Shown here: positions 28,743 through 36,723 of the stretch, in pieces | How positions within the stretch are numbered: the first letter of the stretch is position 1 | How the letters are laid out: each line of letters starts with the position of its first letter | The notes under the pieces: generated by a model | The model's database searches: none | Seen by the model: the letters and a program-made list of their open reading frames with translations, nothing else | What the model was told of the DNA's origin: nothing | Program-made: the position numbers and the translations under genes | Assembly (NCBI RefSeq): GCF_900168005.1 | Contig: NZ_FUYP01000001.1 | Span: 186,001 to 250,000 of the forward strand | Length of the DNA: 64,000 nt | Direction: 5' to 3' | DNA from: Sphingopyxis flava | GTDB taxonomy: Bacteria > Pseudomonadota > Alphaproteobacteria > Sphingomonadales > Sphingomonadaceae

Positions 28743-29857
28743 GGGTCCCTTCTCCTGCCCGAAACGAGCGGCCGATAGCAAAGGCCAAATGCCCTGACCG
28801 GACCATGAATGGATCGTTGGAGCGTTCGGTTCCCGCGACAAGCAGATGGGACCGAAAATACTGCGACGCCGCCCCCTCCCCGATCGCCATGCCCACTTGC
28901 CCGCGCGCGGGCGCCTGCCCCCCATACGCCTGGCGAGTGCAATAATTCATATCTGGCAACGATTTTTCTGGAAAAATGCAACCGATCTCGGCAACGGAAA
29001 AACCCTTGGGGGCGCCAAGCAGGGGCGATCATGCGCGTAGCATTCGAACGGGGCGGAATTTACATTGTTTTTCGGTTCCGCCGGGGGGACAAATCGCAAT
29101 TGGGTCTGGTGATCAAATGGCGCCGCTCGCAGCTCCGCAGCAGCGAGCGCGAAGGTTTGTGGCGGTCATGGTCCCTCGGACCTCTTTATATCCGAACGCA
29201 TCAGCGCCTCGACCAGCCCCGCTAAGGCCGCCTTGCCGCTTGGGCGGGCGCGCGGCGACTCCGAGCGTCGGCCAGACATATTCGTCCTGCCGCGTGATGA
29301 TCCAAAAAAAAAGATGCGAGCGAACGCTCAACCTTCAAGCGATCGGCGGTCCATTTGAAAAAATGGCAGGGACAGCAGGATCCGGGCGCTCCCTGGACCA
29401 GGCTTGACGCTCCTCACCGATCGCATTGCCGACAGTCCTCCGGCACCTCAGCGACCGCATAGGCTGGTGAGCCTGACCCGCCCGGCGGGGGAGCCTGTGG
29501 CCGGCGCTCTCGGCGCCGAGTTCCTCGCCACGGAATCGGCCGGCGCCAAGGCAAATGGCAACCGTCCGGGGCCGAGGCGGACATCTAACTTCCATGCCGG
29601 GGGACCGCTAAAGCGGGCTTCCTGCGTGCCTGCCGCTGTCGCGCGCGCGCGGACTGTTGCTCGCGGATCGACGGGAGCGATCTATCTATAACAATGCCGA
29701 CGCCTATATGCCCGATCTTCTCACGTGCCGGCGCGAGCATGCGCCTGATCCGCGGCGAAAGAGGAAAGCTCTCCCATATCTGTGCCGCGCTGGCGCTGGC
29801 GCGGAGCGCTCCGCTTCCGCGGGCGCAGGAGTTGGCCGACGGCTTGCAGCGCCCGTA
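28743..29857. other. 1.1-kb stretch without a supportable gene
   Basis: No reading frame here has a credible start, ribosome-binding site and protein-like composition together. A plus-strand frame from 29031 (MRVAFERGGIYIVFRFRRGD, 64 codons) and a following frame around 29240-29358 (with PDIFVLPRDDPKKKMRAN) look like pieces of a decayed gene. I cannot name it. The region borders the hipBA accessory island and may be debris from past insertions. Confidence 0.4.
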
Positions 29858-29873
29858 TATATTCCAGAATATA
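29858..29873. promoter_or_regulatory. AT-rich palindrome upstream of hipBA
   Basis: TATATTC-CA-GAATATA, perfect 7-bp arms, about 100 bases before the hipB start. It stands in an AT-rich island within GC-rich DNA. It is a candidate HipB operator; the spacing differs from the E. coli TATCC-N8-GGATA site. Confidence 0.45.
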
Positions 29874-29928
29874 TTCAGGAGCAAAAATATGCTTTGGCAT
29901 ATAATTATTGCTCTCGGCTCGGTTTTCA

Positions 29929-29974
29929 TATATTCAAGCATATTCCTACGCATAATTATATGCTTGAGAATATA
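29929..29974. promoter_or_regulatory. Inverted repeat abutting the hipB start codon
   Basis: TATATTCAAGCATA (29929-29942) is mirrored by TATGCTTGAGAATATA (29959-29974), with a 2-base insertion in the right arm. The right arm ends at the hipB ATG (29975). It could be an operator that represses the promoter, an RNA hairpin limiting hipB translation, or both. The half-site TATTC recurs in the 29858 palindrome. Confidence 0.45.
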
Positions 29975-30574
29975 ATGACCAATGGCCTGACCCTTGCCGA
30001 GACCTTGAAAAAGGCGCGCCATGCGCGGGGCCTGACACAGGCCGAACTCGGGGCGCGCGTCGGCATCCCGCAAAGCCATATTTCGAAGATCGAGAAGGGC
30101 AGCGTCGACATAAAATTGTCGAGCCTGACGGAGATCGCGCGCGCGCTCGACCTCGAAGTCACGCTCGTACCGCGTCGCGCGCTCCGGGCGGTCGAAAGCA
30201 GCGTGAGGGCGTTCGGCGGGGCAGACGAAACCAGCCGCGCGATCGCCGCGCTCGACGAGCAGCTCGAGCTTGCCGAAAGGATCGAGCGGAAATTCCCGGA
30301 GCTTATCGAGACGGAAAGCTTTGGGAGAGCGGTGCGCAGCTTGCGCAATCTCCAATACACGCCGCCGGCCTGGCGCGCGCTCGACGAGGCCCTCCGTCCG
30401 GCGCGCGAGCTAGGGAAATCGCTCGAGGCTTTCGCCGAGGCGACTGCACTTGCCCGGCGCCTCAGCACGGCCACCACCGCGCTGCGATCGCTGCGCAACG
30501 AAGCCGCGCATCGGCCCGCCCTCCCCGCTCCGCAGCGCCCCGCACACCGCCTCGACGAGGAGGATGACGCATGA
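29975..30574 (+). CDS. hipB: HipB-like antitoxin (XRE helix-turn-helix) with C-terminal extension
   Basis: A 199-aa protein. Residues 5-65 form an XRE domain (LTQAELGARVGIPQSHISKI, then EKGSVDIKLSSLTEIARALD), the HipB type. The remaining 130 residues (rich in ERKFPELIETESFGRAVRSL-type helices) are not found in E. coli HipB and are of unknown role. An in-frame ATG at 29960 would lie inside the inverted repeat, so 29975 is preferred. Its stop overlaps the hipA start (ATGA). It should neutralise HipA and repress the operon. Confidence 0.85.
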   Translation: MTNGLTLAETLKKARHARGLTQAELGARVGIPQSHISKIEKGSVDIKLSSLTEIARALDLEVTLVPRRALRAVESSVRAFGGADETSRAIAALDEQLELAERIERKFPELIETESFGRAVRSLRNLQYTPPAWRALDEALRPARELGKSLEAFAEATALARRLSTATTALRSLRNEAAHRPALPAPQRPAHRLDEEDDA

Positions 30575-31782
30575 CCGATGCCGCTGTCCTCGACATTCTC
30601 CTCCACGGTACGCGGATCGGCACGATCGCGCGGCTCGACGGGGACCGGAGCATCTTTTCGTTCGACGCGGCCTATGCCGCCGATCCGGCGCGCGCGACGC
30701 TCTCGCTCGCCTACCGTGACACCCACGGCGCGCTCATCGACCAGCCGCGCGCCTATCAGACGCGGATCGAGCCCTTTTTCTCTAATCTGCTCCCCGAAGG
30801 AACGCTCCGTGATTATCTCGCGCGGCGCGCCGGCGTCAAAAGCCCGCGCGAATATCGGCTGCTCGCCGAGCTCGGCGCCGATCTTCCCGGCGCGGTCACG
30901 GCGGAACCGGTCGGAGGGTGGGAGGCCCCGGAAGAGGCCGACGAGGAAGGCACAAAAGCTCAGGCGAAACATGCGCTGCGCTTCTCGCTCGCAGGCGTGC
31001 AGCTCAAATTCTCGGCTGTGAAGAACCAGGGACGCGGCGGCGGAATCACCATTCCGGTGACCGGCACCGGCGGCGACTGGATCGTCAAACTGCCTTCTTC
31101 GCGCTTTCCGGACGTGCCCGAGAATGAATATGCCGCAATGCTGCTCGCGCGCCGTCTCGGCATCGAAGTTCCCGACGTCGACCTCGTCCCGATCGACAGC
31201 ATCGCGGGCCTGCCCCAAGGCATCCGCCGTTACGGCGCCAGGGCTTTCGCTATCCGGCGTTTCGACCGCAGCCGCGAGGGCCCGGTGCATATCGAGGATT
31301 TTGCGCAGGTCTTCGGCGTCTATGCCGACGATAAATATGAGAATGCGAGCTACCGCAGCATTCTCTCGGTGCTCGCGATCGAGAGCGACGAGGAAAGCGC
31401 TGTCGAGTTCATTCGCCGCCTCACCTATTCGGTGCTGATCGGCAATGGCGACATGCAGCTCAAGAATTGGTCGCTGATCTATCCCGACCGGCGGCGGCCG
31501 ATCCTGGCGCCCGCCTATGACCTGCTCTCGACGCTGCCCTATACCGCAGACGAGGAGGCCGCGCTCAAATTCCATCGTTCGCGCGCCTGGGAGAGCTTCA
31601 CTTTCGGCGAACTTGAGGCGATCGCCGGCAAGGCACGGCTACCGGCGGCGCTCATCGTCCGGACCGCGAAAGAGACGGCCGAGCATTTCGACGACATATG
31701 GCGCGAGGAGAAGGACCAGCTGCTCTTCACGCCCGACGTCATCGAAGCGATCGAGCAGCACCGCGGGCGCCTCGCGATCTGA
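30571..31782 (+). CDS. hipA: HipA-like serine/threonine kinase toxin
   Basis: A 403-aa HipA-family kinase. An N-terminal HipA_N lobe (TLSLAYRDTHGALIDQPRAY; FFSNLLPEG) is followed by the kinase body: FSLAGVQLKFSA, WIVKLPSSRFPDVPENEYAA (ATP loop region), GNGDMQLKNWSLIYP (catalytic loop) and LAPAYDLLSTLP (Mg-binding Asp). The catalytic loop has Gln where most HipA proteins have His (GNGDMHLKN); effect unknown. E. coli HipA phosphorylates GltX and triggers persistence. Translationally coupled to hipB. Confidence 0.9.
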   Translation: MTDAAVLDILLHGTRIGTIARLDGDRSIFSFDAAYAADPARATLSLAYRDTHGALIDQPRAYQTRIEPFFSNLLPEGTLRDYLARRAGVKSPREYRLLAELGADLPGAVTAEPVGGWEAPEEADEEGTKAQAKHALRFSLAGVQLKFSAVKNQGRGGGITIPVTGTGGDWIVKLPSSRFPDVPENEYAAMLLARRLGIEVPDVDLVPIDSIAGLPQGIRRYGARAFAIRRFDRSREGPVHIEDFAQVFGVYADDKYENASYRSILSVLAIESDEESAVEFIRRLTYSVLIGNGDMQLKNWSLIYPDRRRPILAPAYDLLSTLPYTADEEAALKFHRSRAWESFTFGELEAIAGKARLPAALIVRTAKETAEHFDDIWREEKDQLLFTPDVIEAIEQHRGRLAI

Positions 31783-32093
31783 CGATCGGGCTCACCGGAA
31801 CCGGAAGATAGCCCCGGCCCGCTTCCACCTGCGAAGCTATACCCTACAGGGTATATGCGAACATTTTACCTCGCAGGGTATATTCATCCTCTTGATAAAC
31901 GGGCGCCTTGAGCATGCGCATCGATAGTCGGGAGCGGCTGGGCATGGCCGAGAGCTGACAGATATCTTTGGGTCTGCTCTCGGCTTGAACGGAAATTTGA
32001 CCTTCGAACCTCGGTATCAACAAGTGGGTCCAACCCTGCGCCGAGGTTTGTCGCATGCCGACGTCGTTTCCGTGCAGACGTCGGGCCATATCC
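31783..32093. other. Intergenic stretch after hipA with a strong palindrome
   Basis: No gene supported. TATACCCT-AC-AGGGTATA (31838-31855) is a perfect 18-bp palindrome. A degenerate copy, TTTTACC-TCGC-AGGGTATA, follows at 31864-31883. Two adjacent palindromes of one motif look like an operator pair for a dimeric regulator whose gene is not evident here; a rho-independent terminator is less likely because no T-run follows. Confidence 0.45.
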
Positions 32094-32929
32094 TCATACC
32101 GTTCGTATGGTTCCGCCATCGATGATGAACTCGGCGCCATGAATCGCAGCGGCGCGATCCGAGGCAAGATAGGCGATAAGATCGGCGACCTCGGCTTGCT
32201 CCGCTCCGCGCCCGATCGGGATGCCGCCCAAACCGCGGAGAACGGCTTGCCGGGCGTCCTCGATCGTGCCGCCATTAGCGGCCTGAAGGCGTTCCAGCAA
32301 TTGAACGGCTGACTCGGTCATGATCCAACCAGGGGAGACAGCGTTGACCCGCACGCCTTTCGCCCCCAGTTCCTTGGAGATCGATTTGCTGTAGGTCCGG
32401 AGCGCAGCCTTGGCGGCGGCGTATCCGGTGGTGGCTTCCGGCAGCGGCAGGATTGACTGGATGGAGGTCACATGCACCACCGCTCCGGCCCCTTGCTCGA
32501 TCATGCGGGGGACGAGGAGGCGATCGAGGCGGACGGCGGCGAGCAGGTTCAGGTTCAGGTTCAGGTTCAGGTTCAGGTTCAGGTTCAGGTTCAGGTTCAG
32601 GTTCAGCTCGGCGAGCCAGTGATCGTCGGTCAAGGCGGCGAAGCCCCCGCCGGCGAAGACGAGCCGCCAATCACATGGGCGATGATGTCCACACCGCCCA
32701 TATTCGCGAGCGCGGCGGCCGCCAGCATTTCGCTGCCCTCGCGGCTCGTCAGGTCCGCCCGGACGAACTCTGCACCGGCAATGGGGTCGGGGTTTCCGCG
32801 GGCGGCGGCGAGGACGCGGGCGCCGCCCGCCAGGAAGCGCTCGACGGTTGCACGGCCCAGCCCTTTGGTGCCTCCGCTGACGACGACGCGCTTGTGCGCA
32901 AACTCGGCCGGATCGGTCCGGATGCTCAT
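32094..32929 (-). pseudogene. SDR-family oxidoreductase, frameshifted, with expanded Leu-Asn repeat
   Basis: The N-terminal half ([20 protein letters not shown], with the cofactor motif [10 protein letters not shown]) reads in one frame and stops at [13 protein letters not shown]. The C-terminal half ([20 protein letters not shown], catalytic [35 protein letters not shown]) is in another frame. The frames join if one G is restored in the run at 32644-32648 (minus-strand GGGGG). The repeat at 32546-32605 encodes ten Leu-Asn pairs where SDRs usually have one or two. It overlaps the upstream NTF2-like gene by 4 bases (ATGA). Without recoding the protein is broken. A sequencing error in the G run cannot be excluded. 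Confidence 0.8.
32546..32605. repeat. Ten perfect tandem copies of GGTTCA (CTGAAC on the coding strand)
   Basis: Sixty bases of uninterrupted GGTTCA units inside the SDR gene, encoding (Leu-Asn)10. The multiple-of-three unit keeps frame. Perfect identity of all ten copies implies recent slippage expansion. Confidence 0.98.
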
Positions 32930-33129
32930 AGCGTGATCTCCAGCGTCTCGATGAGGTCGCCTTCGAGCGTGAAGGCATAGGTGAACCGGATCGGGCTGCC
33001 CTTGAAGTCGCCATGGACGGAGCCTTCGACCACGACCCGACCATTTTCCTGACGGGCGCAATCGGGCGTGAAGATCGCCTTCACCGCCGCGACTTCATTC
33101 TCAAGCAAGGTCTGAGCGGCCCGAGACAT
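32926..33129 (-). pseudogene. NTF2/SnoaL-like protein, 5' end removed by the IS insertion
   Basis: Sixty-odd codons remain: [20 protein letters not shown], then a beta-rich tail ending [11 protein letters not shown]. This looks like the C-terminal part of a small cone-shaped NTF2-like fold protein. The normal upstream coding part is absent because the IS481-type element begins at about 33126. The ATG available at the junction belongs to the IS end. It overlaps the SDR gene by 4 bases; both were probably one operon before the insertion. Confidence 0.55.
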
Positions 33130-33159
33130 GGGTGACACTCTGTACCGGAGACATCGGTT

Positions 33160-33193
33160 ACACCTCCCGCATGCGATCGCATGCGGGAGGTGT
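33160..33193. promoter_or_regulatory. Perfect 34-bp palindrome covering the transposase ribosome-binding site
   Basis: Each 17-base half is ACACCTCCCGCATGCGA or its complement, with no mismatch. The transposase Shine-Dalgarno GGGAGG (33185-33190) lies in the right arm, 5 bases before the ATG (33196). RNA entering from outside the element would fold the whole palindrome and hide the site, while a transcript starting within it would not. This is the logic known for IS10 and IS50; for this family it is an inference. Confidence 0.75.
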
Positions 33194-33195
33194 CA

Positions 33196-34365
33196 ATGCC
33201 GTGGAAGGAGTGTTCGGTAATGGAAGAGCGAATGCGCTTCGTTGTCCGCCTGTTAGACGGTGAACCGATGAGCGAGCTGTGTCGCGAGTTCGGTATTTCC
33301 CGCAAGACGGGCTACAAAATATTCAATCGCTATCAGGACCATGGTCTGGATGCGCTGACCGATCGGTCGAGACGGTCTGTTCGTTACGCCAACCAACTGC
33401 CAGAGCCAATTGAGCGGATGATCGTCAGGGCCAAGCAGGATAAGCCCCATTGGGGTGCGCGTAAGATCCGTGAGCTGCTGGTCAGGCGCCTTGCCGGCGA
33501 CGTGCGCATACCCGCAAGAAGCACCATCCATGCCGTCCTCGATCGGCACGGCCTCGTCCAACGGATGCGAAGGCGCAAGCGCGCAACCGGAACGCCGCTC
33601 TCCCAAGGCGCCAGGCCCAACGATCTTTGGTGCGTGGACTTCAAGGGCGAGTTCATGCTCGGCAATGGCCGATATTGCTATCCGCTCACGGCCACCGACC
33701 ACGCCTCACGCTATCTGCTCTTGTGTGACGCACTCGAGTCGGTCCGCGAAGACCTGGCCTTTCCGGCCTTCGAGCAGCTGTTCAAGGAGCGCGGACTGCC
33801 AGCCGCCATCCGCTCCGACAATGGCGTGCCCTTCGCCAGCCCCAACGGGCTCTACAACCTCTCCAGGCTCGCCGTCTGGCGGCTCAGGCTCGGCATAGAG
33901 ATCGAACGCATCAAACCAGGGCGCCCACAGCAAAATGGCCGTCATGAACGAATGCACCTGACGCTGAAAAAGGAGGCAACCAGACCCGCCGGGGCCAACT
34001 TCCTCCAGCAGCAAGCGAAGTTCGACGCCTTCACGGCTGAGTTCAACAATGAGCGACCGCACGAGGCGCTCGGAATGAAGGTCCCAGCCGATTGCTATCA
34101 GCCATCAGCGCGCGATTATCACGGCCTCCCAGAGCTCACCTACCCGCTCCACGACAAGGATGTCATCGTCACATCCTGTGGACGCATCTGCATGCACAGA
34201 AAGAAGATCAACATATCGACCGTCCTCGCCGGCCAGCGCCTCGGCATCAAGGAAATCGACGAGGGCATCTGGCTCGTCAGCTTCATGCATTACGACTTGG
34301 GATATATCGACTTGGAGCAGAAAACCCTGCAAACCCTCGACAACCCGTTCGGCCCGAGGTTGTAA
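33196..34365 (+). CDS. IS481-family transposase
   Basis: A 389-aa protein. An N-terminal helix-turn-helix (EPMSELCREFGISRKTGYKI, then FNRYQDHGLDALTDRSRR) precedes an rve-type DDE integrase core: DLWCVDFKGEF (first Asp), IRSDNGVPFASPNGL (second Asp) and GRPQQNGRHERMHLTLKKEA (Glu). The start at 33196 (MPWKECSVMEERMRFVVRLL) has GGGAGG 5 bases before it. It cuts and joins the IS ends. The stop TAA (34363-34365) lies inside the right terminal repeat. It appears intact. Confidence 0.93.
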   Translation: MPWKECSVMEERMRFVVRLLDGEPMSELCREFGISRKTGYKIFNRYQDHGLDALTDRSRRSVRYANQLPEPIERMIVRAKQDKPHWGARKIRELLVRRLAGDVRIPARSTIHAVLDRHGLVQRMRRRKRATGTPLSQGARPNDLWCVDFKGEFMLGNGRYCYPLTATDHASRYLLLCDALESVREDLAFPAFEQLFKERGLPAAIRSDNGVPFASPNGLYNLSRLAVWRLRLGIEIERIKPGRPQQNGRHERMHLTLKKEATRPAGANFLQQQAKFDAFTAEFNNERPHEALGMKVPADCYQPSARDYHGLPELTYPLHDKDVIVTSCGRICMHRKKINISTVLAGQRLGIKEIDEGIWLVSFMHYDLGYIDLEQKTLQTLDNPFGPRL

Positions 34366-34422
34366 CCTATGTCTCCGGTACGAAACGTCACCTATGTGTC
34401 CGGGCTGGACAACACACCGACC

Positions 34423-34498
34423 TGGCAGGGGCAGCAGGATTCGAACCCGCGACCCTCGGTTTTGGAGACCGATGCTCTACCAGCTGAGCTATACCCCT
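34423..34498 (-). tRNA. tRNA-Trp (anticodon CCA)
   Basis: A 76-nt gene including the encoded CCA (34423-34425). Acceptor AGGGGTA pairs with TGCCCCT (one G-T pair). D-loop AGCTCAGCTGGTAGAGC, anticodon arm TCGGT-CTCCAAA-ACCGA giving CCA, and T-arm GCGGGTTCGAATCCTGC are all canonical. It lies just beyond the IS right end. Confidence 0.97.
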
Positions 34499-34613
34499 AG
34501 GCCGGACGCCGCCCTTAGCCGCATCAGGGGCCCGTGTGCAAGGGGATTGCATCGCTGTCTCATGAAGCGTGACCGGAAAAGATCCATAGCTTGCAAAGTA
34601 TCTCGAGATTGAT

Positions 34614-35561
34614 ATGCGCTTGCGGCACATGAAAGCCGCCCAGCATCCCGAGGTTCCGCAGCATTATCTGGGCGGCATTGCGCTTCGCTTGCTGGCAATG
34701 GCGAGTCTGTCTGCCATGTTCGTGCTGGTGAAGATGGCCGCCGACGCGGGGGTTCACGTCGCCGAGAGCCTCTTCTGGCGGCAGGTTGTCGTGTTACCGC
34801 TGCTCGTCATCTGGGCGATGCGGCACGGGGGACTTTCCAATTTTCATACCCGCCGCCCCGGCACCCATGCCCGCCGCGCCATCATGGGGCTGACTGGCAT
34901 GGCGCTCAATTTCGGCGGCATGATCTACCTGCCGATGGCCGAGGCGACGACGATCAACCTCTCGGTCCCCATCTTCGCGGTGATATTCGCTGCGCTATTC
35001 CTGGGCGAGCCGACCGGCTGGCAGCGCTGGAGCGCCGTCATCATCGGCTTCCTGGGCGTCCTCGTCGTCCTCAATCCGACGACGGTCGTCGCGAGCGGGT
35101 TCAGCGGCGATCATGGTCTTGGGACGCTCATCGCACTTGGAGGCGCCGTCATGACCGCGCTCATCACCATCCAGGTCCGCGATCTCAGCCGCACCGAAAG
35201 CGCGATGTCGATCGTCTTCTGGTTCAGCCTGATCTCGCTCATCCCGCTCACGCTCGCGCTGCCCTTCGTGATGACGTCCCACAGCGCGTCCGAATGGGCC
35301 ATCCTCATCGGTCTTGGTCTCCTCGGCGCGGTAGTGCAGATGTCGCTGACAGGCGCGCTGCGGCTCGCACCGGTCGCGCTGGTGACGCCGATGGATTATT
35401 CGAGCCTCCTTTGGGCGATTGCCTTCGGCTGGTATTTCTTCGGCACCTTCCCAGCCGAGACGACCTGGGTCGGCGCGCCATTGATCATCCTCAGCGGCCT
35501 CTTCATTGCCTGGCGCGAGCACCGGCTCCATATCGAGCGACAGAAGGATATTGCGGCATGA
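34614..35561 (+). CDS. DMT-superfamily transporter (two EamA domains)
   Basis: A 315-aa protein with about ten transmembrane helices in two EamA repeats (ALRLLAMASLSAMFVLVKMA to about residue 155; then TLIALGGAVMTALITIQVRD onward). Members export amino acids, nucleosides or other small metabolites; the substrate here is unknown. Its stop overlaps the start of the GST-like gene (ATGA), so the two are cotranslated. The first ATG at 34614 is accepted; a later Met near residue 6 is possible. Confidence 0.88.
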   Translation: MRLRHMKAAQHPEVPQHYLGGIALRLLAMASLSAMFVLVKMAADAGVHVAESLFWRQVVVLPLLVIWAMRHGGLSNFHTRRPGTHARRAIMGLTGMALNFGGMIYLPMAEATTINLSVPIFAVIFAALFLGEPTGWQRWSAVIIGFLGVLVVLNPTTVVASGFSGDHGLGTLIALGGAVMTALITIQVRDLSRTESAMSIVFWFSLISLIPLTLALPFVMTSHSASEWAILIGLGLLGAVVQMSLTGALRLAPVALVTPMDYSSLLWAIAFGWYFFGTFPAETTWVGAPLIILSGLFIAWREHRLHIERQKDIAA

Positions 35562-36193
35562 AGCCGAAGCCCATCCTCTATCATTGCCCGGACGCGCGGT
35601 CGCTGCGCTGCCTTTGGGCGGCCGAAGAGTCGGGGATGGAGATTGATCTTCGCCTCCTCCCCTTCCCACCGCGTGCCTTTGCACCCGACTACCGTCCGGT
35701 GAACCCGCTGATGACCGTGCCGGGCTGGGTCGAGGAGGGGCGGCTCATGACCGAATCGGCCGCAATCTGCGAGCGGATCGCGGAAGGAACGCCGCTCGAA
35801 GTGCGCCGCGAGGAGGCCGATTACTGGTCGTACCGCAACTGGCTGCATCGCAGCGATGCGACGCTGACCTTCCCGCTTGCGATCATGATCCGCTACACAC
35901 GCGTCGAACCCGAGACGCGGCGGCTTGCGCAAGCAGTCGACGATTACAAGGCCTTCTTCGGCGGCCGCGCCAAGAGCATCGAGTCGGCCCTATCCGACGG
36001 GCGCGAGTGGCTCACAGCCGATCGCTTCACGATCGCGGATATCACGGTCGGCTATGCTGCATTTCTTGCGACCACACTCGATGCGGGCGCCCTGCTCGGC
36101 GAAGCAACGCAGGCGTGGCTGGCGCGCTGCATGGCGCGGGACGGCTTCACGCGGGCGCGCAGGAGGCAGCAGGCGAGCGAGCCTGAAAACTAA
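35558..36193 (+). CDS. Glutathione S-transferase family protein
   Basis: A 211-aa protein. The N-terminal thioredoxin-like domain includes ILYHCPDARSLRCLWAAEES, with the cis-Pro region MTVPGWVEEG and the glutathione-contact LMTESAAICERIA near residue 68. The C-terminal helical domain has WLTADRFTIADITVGYAAFL, the N-capping box motif. It may conjugate or isomerise an electrophile. Coupled to the transporter gene, which suggests handling of one class of metabolite. A terminator follows at once. Confidence 0.88.
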   Translation: MKPKPILYHCPDARSLRCLWAAEESGMEIDLRLLPFPPRAFAPDYRPVNPLMTVPGWVEEGRLMTESAAICERIAEGTPLEVRREEADYWSYRNWLHRSDATLTFPLAIMIRYTRVEPETRRLAQAVDDYKAFFGGRAKSIESALSDGREWLTADRFTIADITVGYAAFLATTLDAGALLGEATQAWLARCMARDGFTRARRRQQASEPEN

Positions 36194-36218
36194 AGAGCCG
36201 CGGTTACCCGCGGCTCTT
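36193..36218. terminator. Bidirectional hairpin between GST gene and rpoZ
   Basis: AAGAGCCGCGG (36193-36203) pairs perfectly with CCGCGGCTCTT (36208-36218) across the loop TTAC. The stem has A-residues on one side and TT on the other, so it can serve both the plus-strand GST transcript and the minus-strand rpoZ transcript. Confidence 0.8.
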
Positions 36219-36242
36219 GGGTCTCGTCTTCTTGCGACAGCC

Positions 36243-36587
36243 TTATTCGAAGTCGCCGCCGCCGCCGGCGGGGCTGCGCGGCGGAGCAGCAGCAGTGAGG
36301 CGCAGCGCTTCGGCCGAGCGGCTGATCGAGCTGATTTCATCGGGCGTGTCATCGTCGTCGATGACAACCTTCTGCAGCGTGCCGACGAGCGATTCCTGAA
36401 GCTCCTTGGGGCGCACGGTCTGCTCGGCGATCTCGCGCAGCGCGACGACGGGGTTCTTGTCGCGATCGCGATCGACAGTCAACTCCGAGCCGCCCGATAT
36501 CTCGCGGGCGCGGTGCGCCGAGAGCAAGACCAGATCGAAACGGTTGGGCACTTTGTCGACACAATCTTCGACGGTAACGCGGGCCAT
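36243..36587 (-). CDS. rpoZ: DNA-directed RNA polymerase omega subunit
   Basis: A 114-aa omega subunit: [20 protein letters not shown] at the start, then [11 protein letters not shown] and [17 protein letters not shown], all diagnostic. It supports folding and assembly of the beta' subunit. The C-terminal tail ([20 protein letters not shown]) is Ala/Gly-rich as usual in alphaproteobacteria. The start at 36587 is set by the conserved N-terminus. It ends at a shared terminator. Confidence 0.96.
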   Translation of the reverse strand: MARVTVEDCVDKVPNRFDLVLLSAHRAREISGGSELTVDRDRDKNPVVALREIAEQTVRPKELQESLVGTLQKVVIDDDDTPDEISSISRSAEALRLTAAAPPRSPAGGGGDFE

Positions 36588-36723
36588 GATAATTCCTTGA
36601 TCGAGGAGAGGCCAGCACCCCGGGGGGTCTGGCAGCAAGCGCTGCGCGCTAGCAGCAGGCCCCGCAAATGTCAATCAAACGGCTCGCTTGCCCGCGTGCC
36701 GCCGCGCGGCCTATGTGCAGGAC

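Larger units (their letters stand above)
33126..34397 (+). mobile_element. IS481-family insertion sequence
   Basis: About 1.27 kb with one transposase gene. The terminal inverted repeats are imperfect over about 40 bases: the left end has GGTGACACTCTGTACCGG and then AGACATCGGTTACA; the right end read inward has GGTGACGTTTCGTACCGG and AGACATAGGTTACA. The exact outer bases and target duplication are not certain to within a few bases. The right end lies about 25 bases from tRNA-Trp. The left end truncates the NTF2-like gene. Confidence 0.88.

Noticed and set aside
29956..31575. A 539-codon minus-strand frame across hipB and hipA
   Set aside because: Antisense to two well-supported genes; composition typical of a shadow frame.
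32546..32605. Hexamer array considered as a CRISPR array
   Set aside because: The unit is 6 bases with no spacers, within a coding region; it is a microsatellite.
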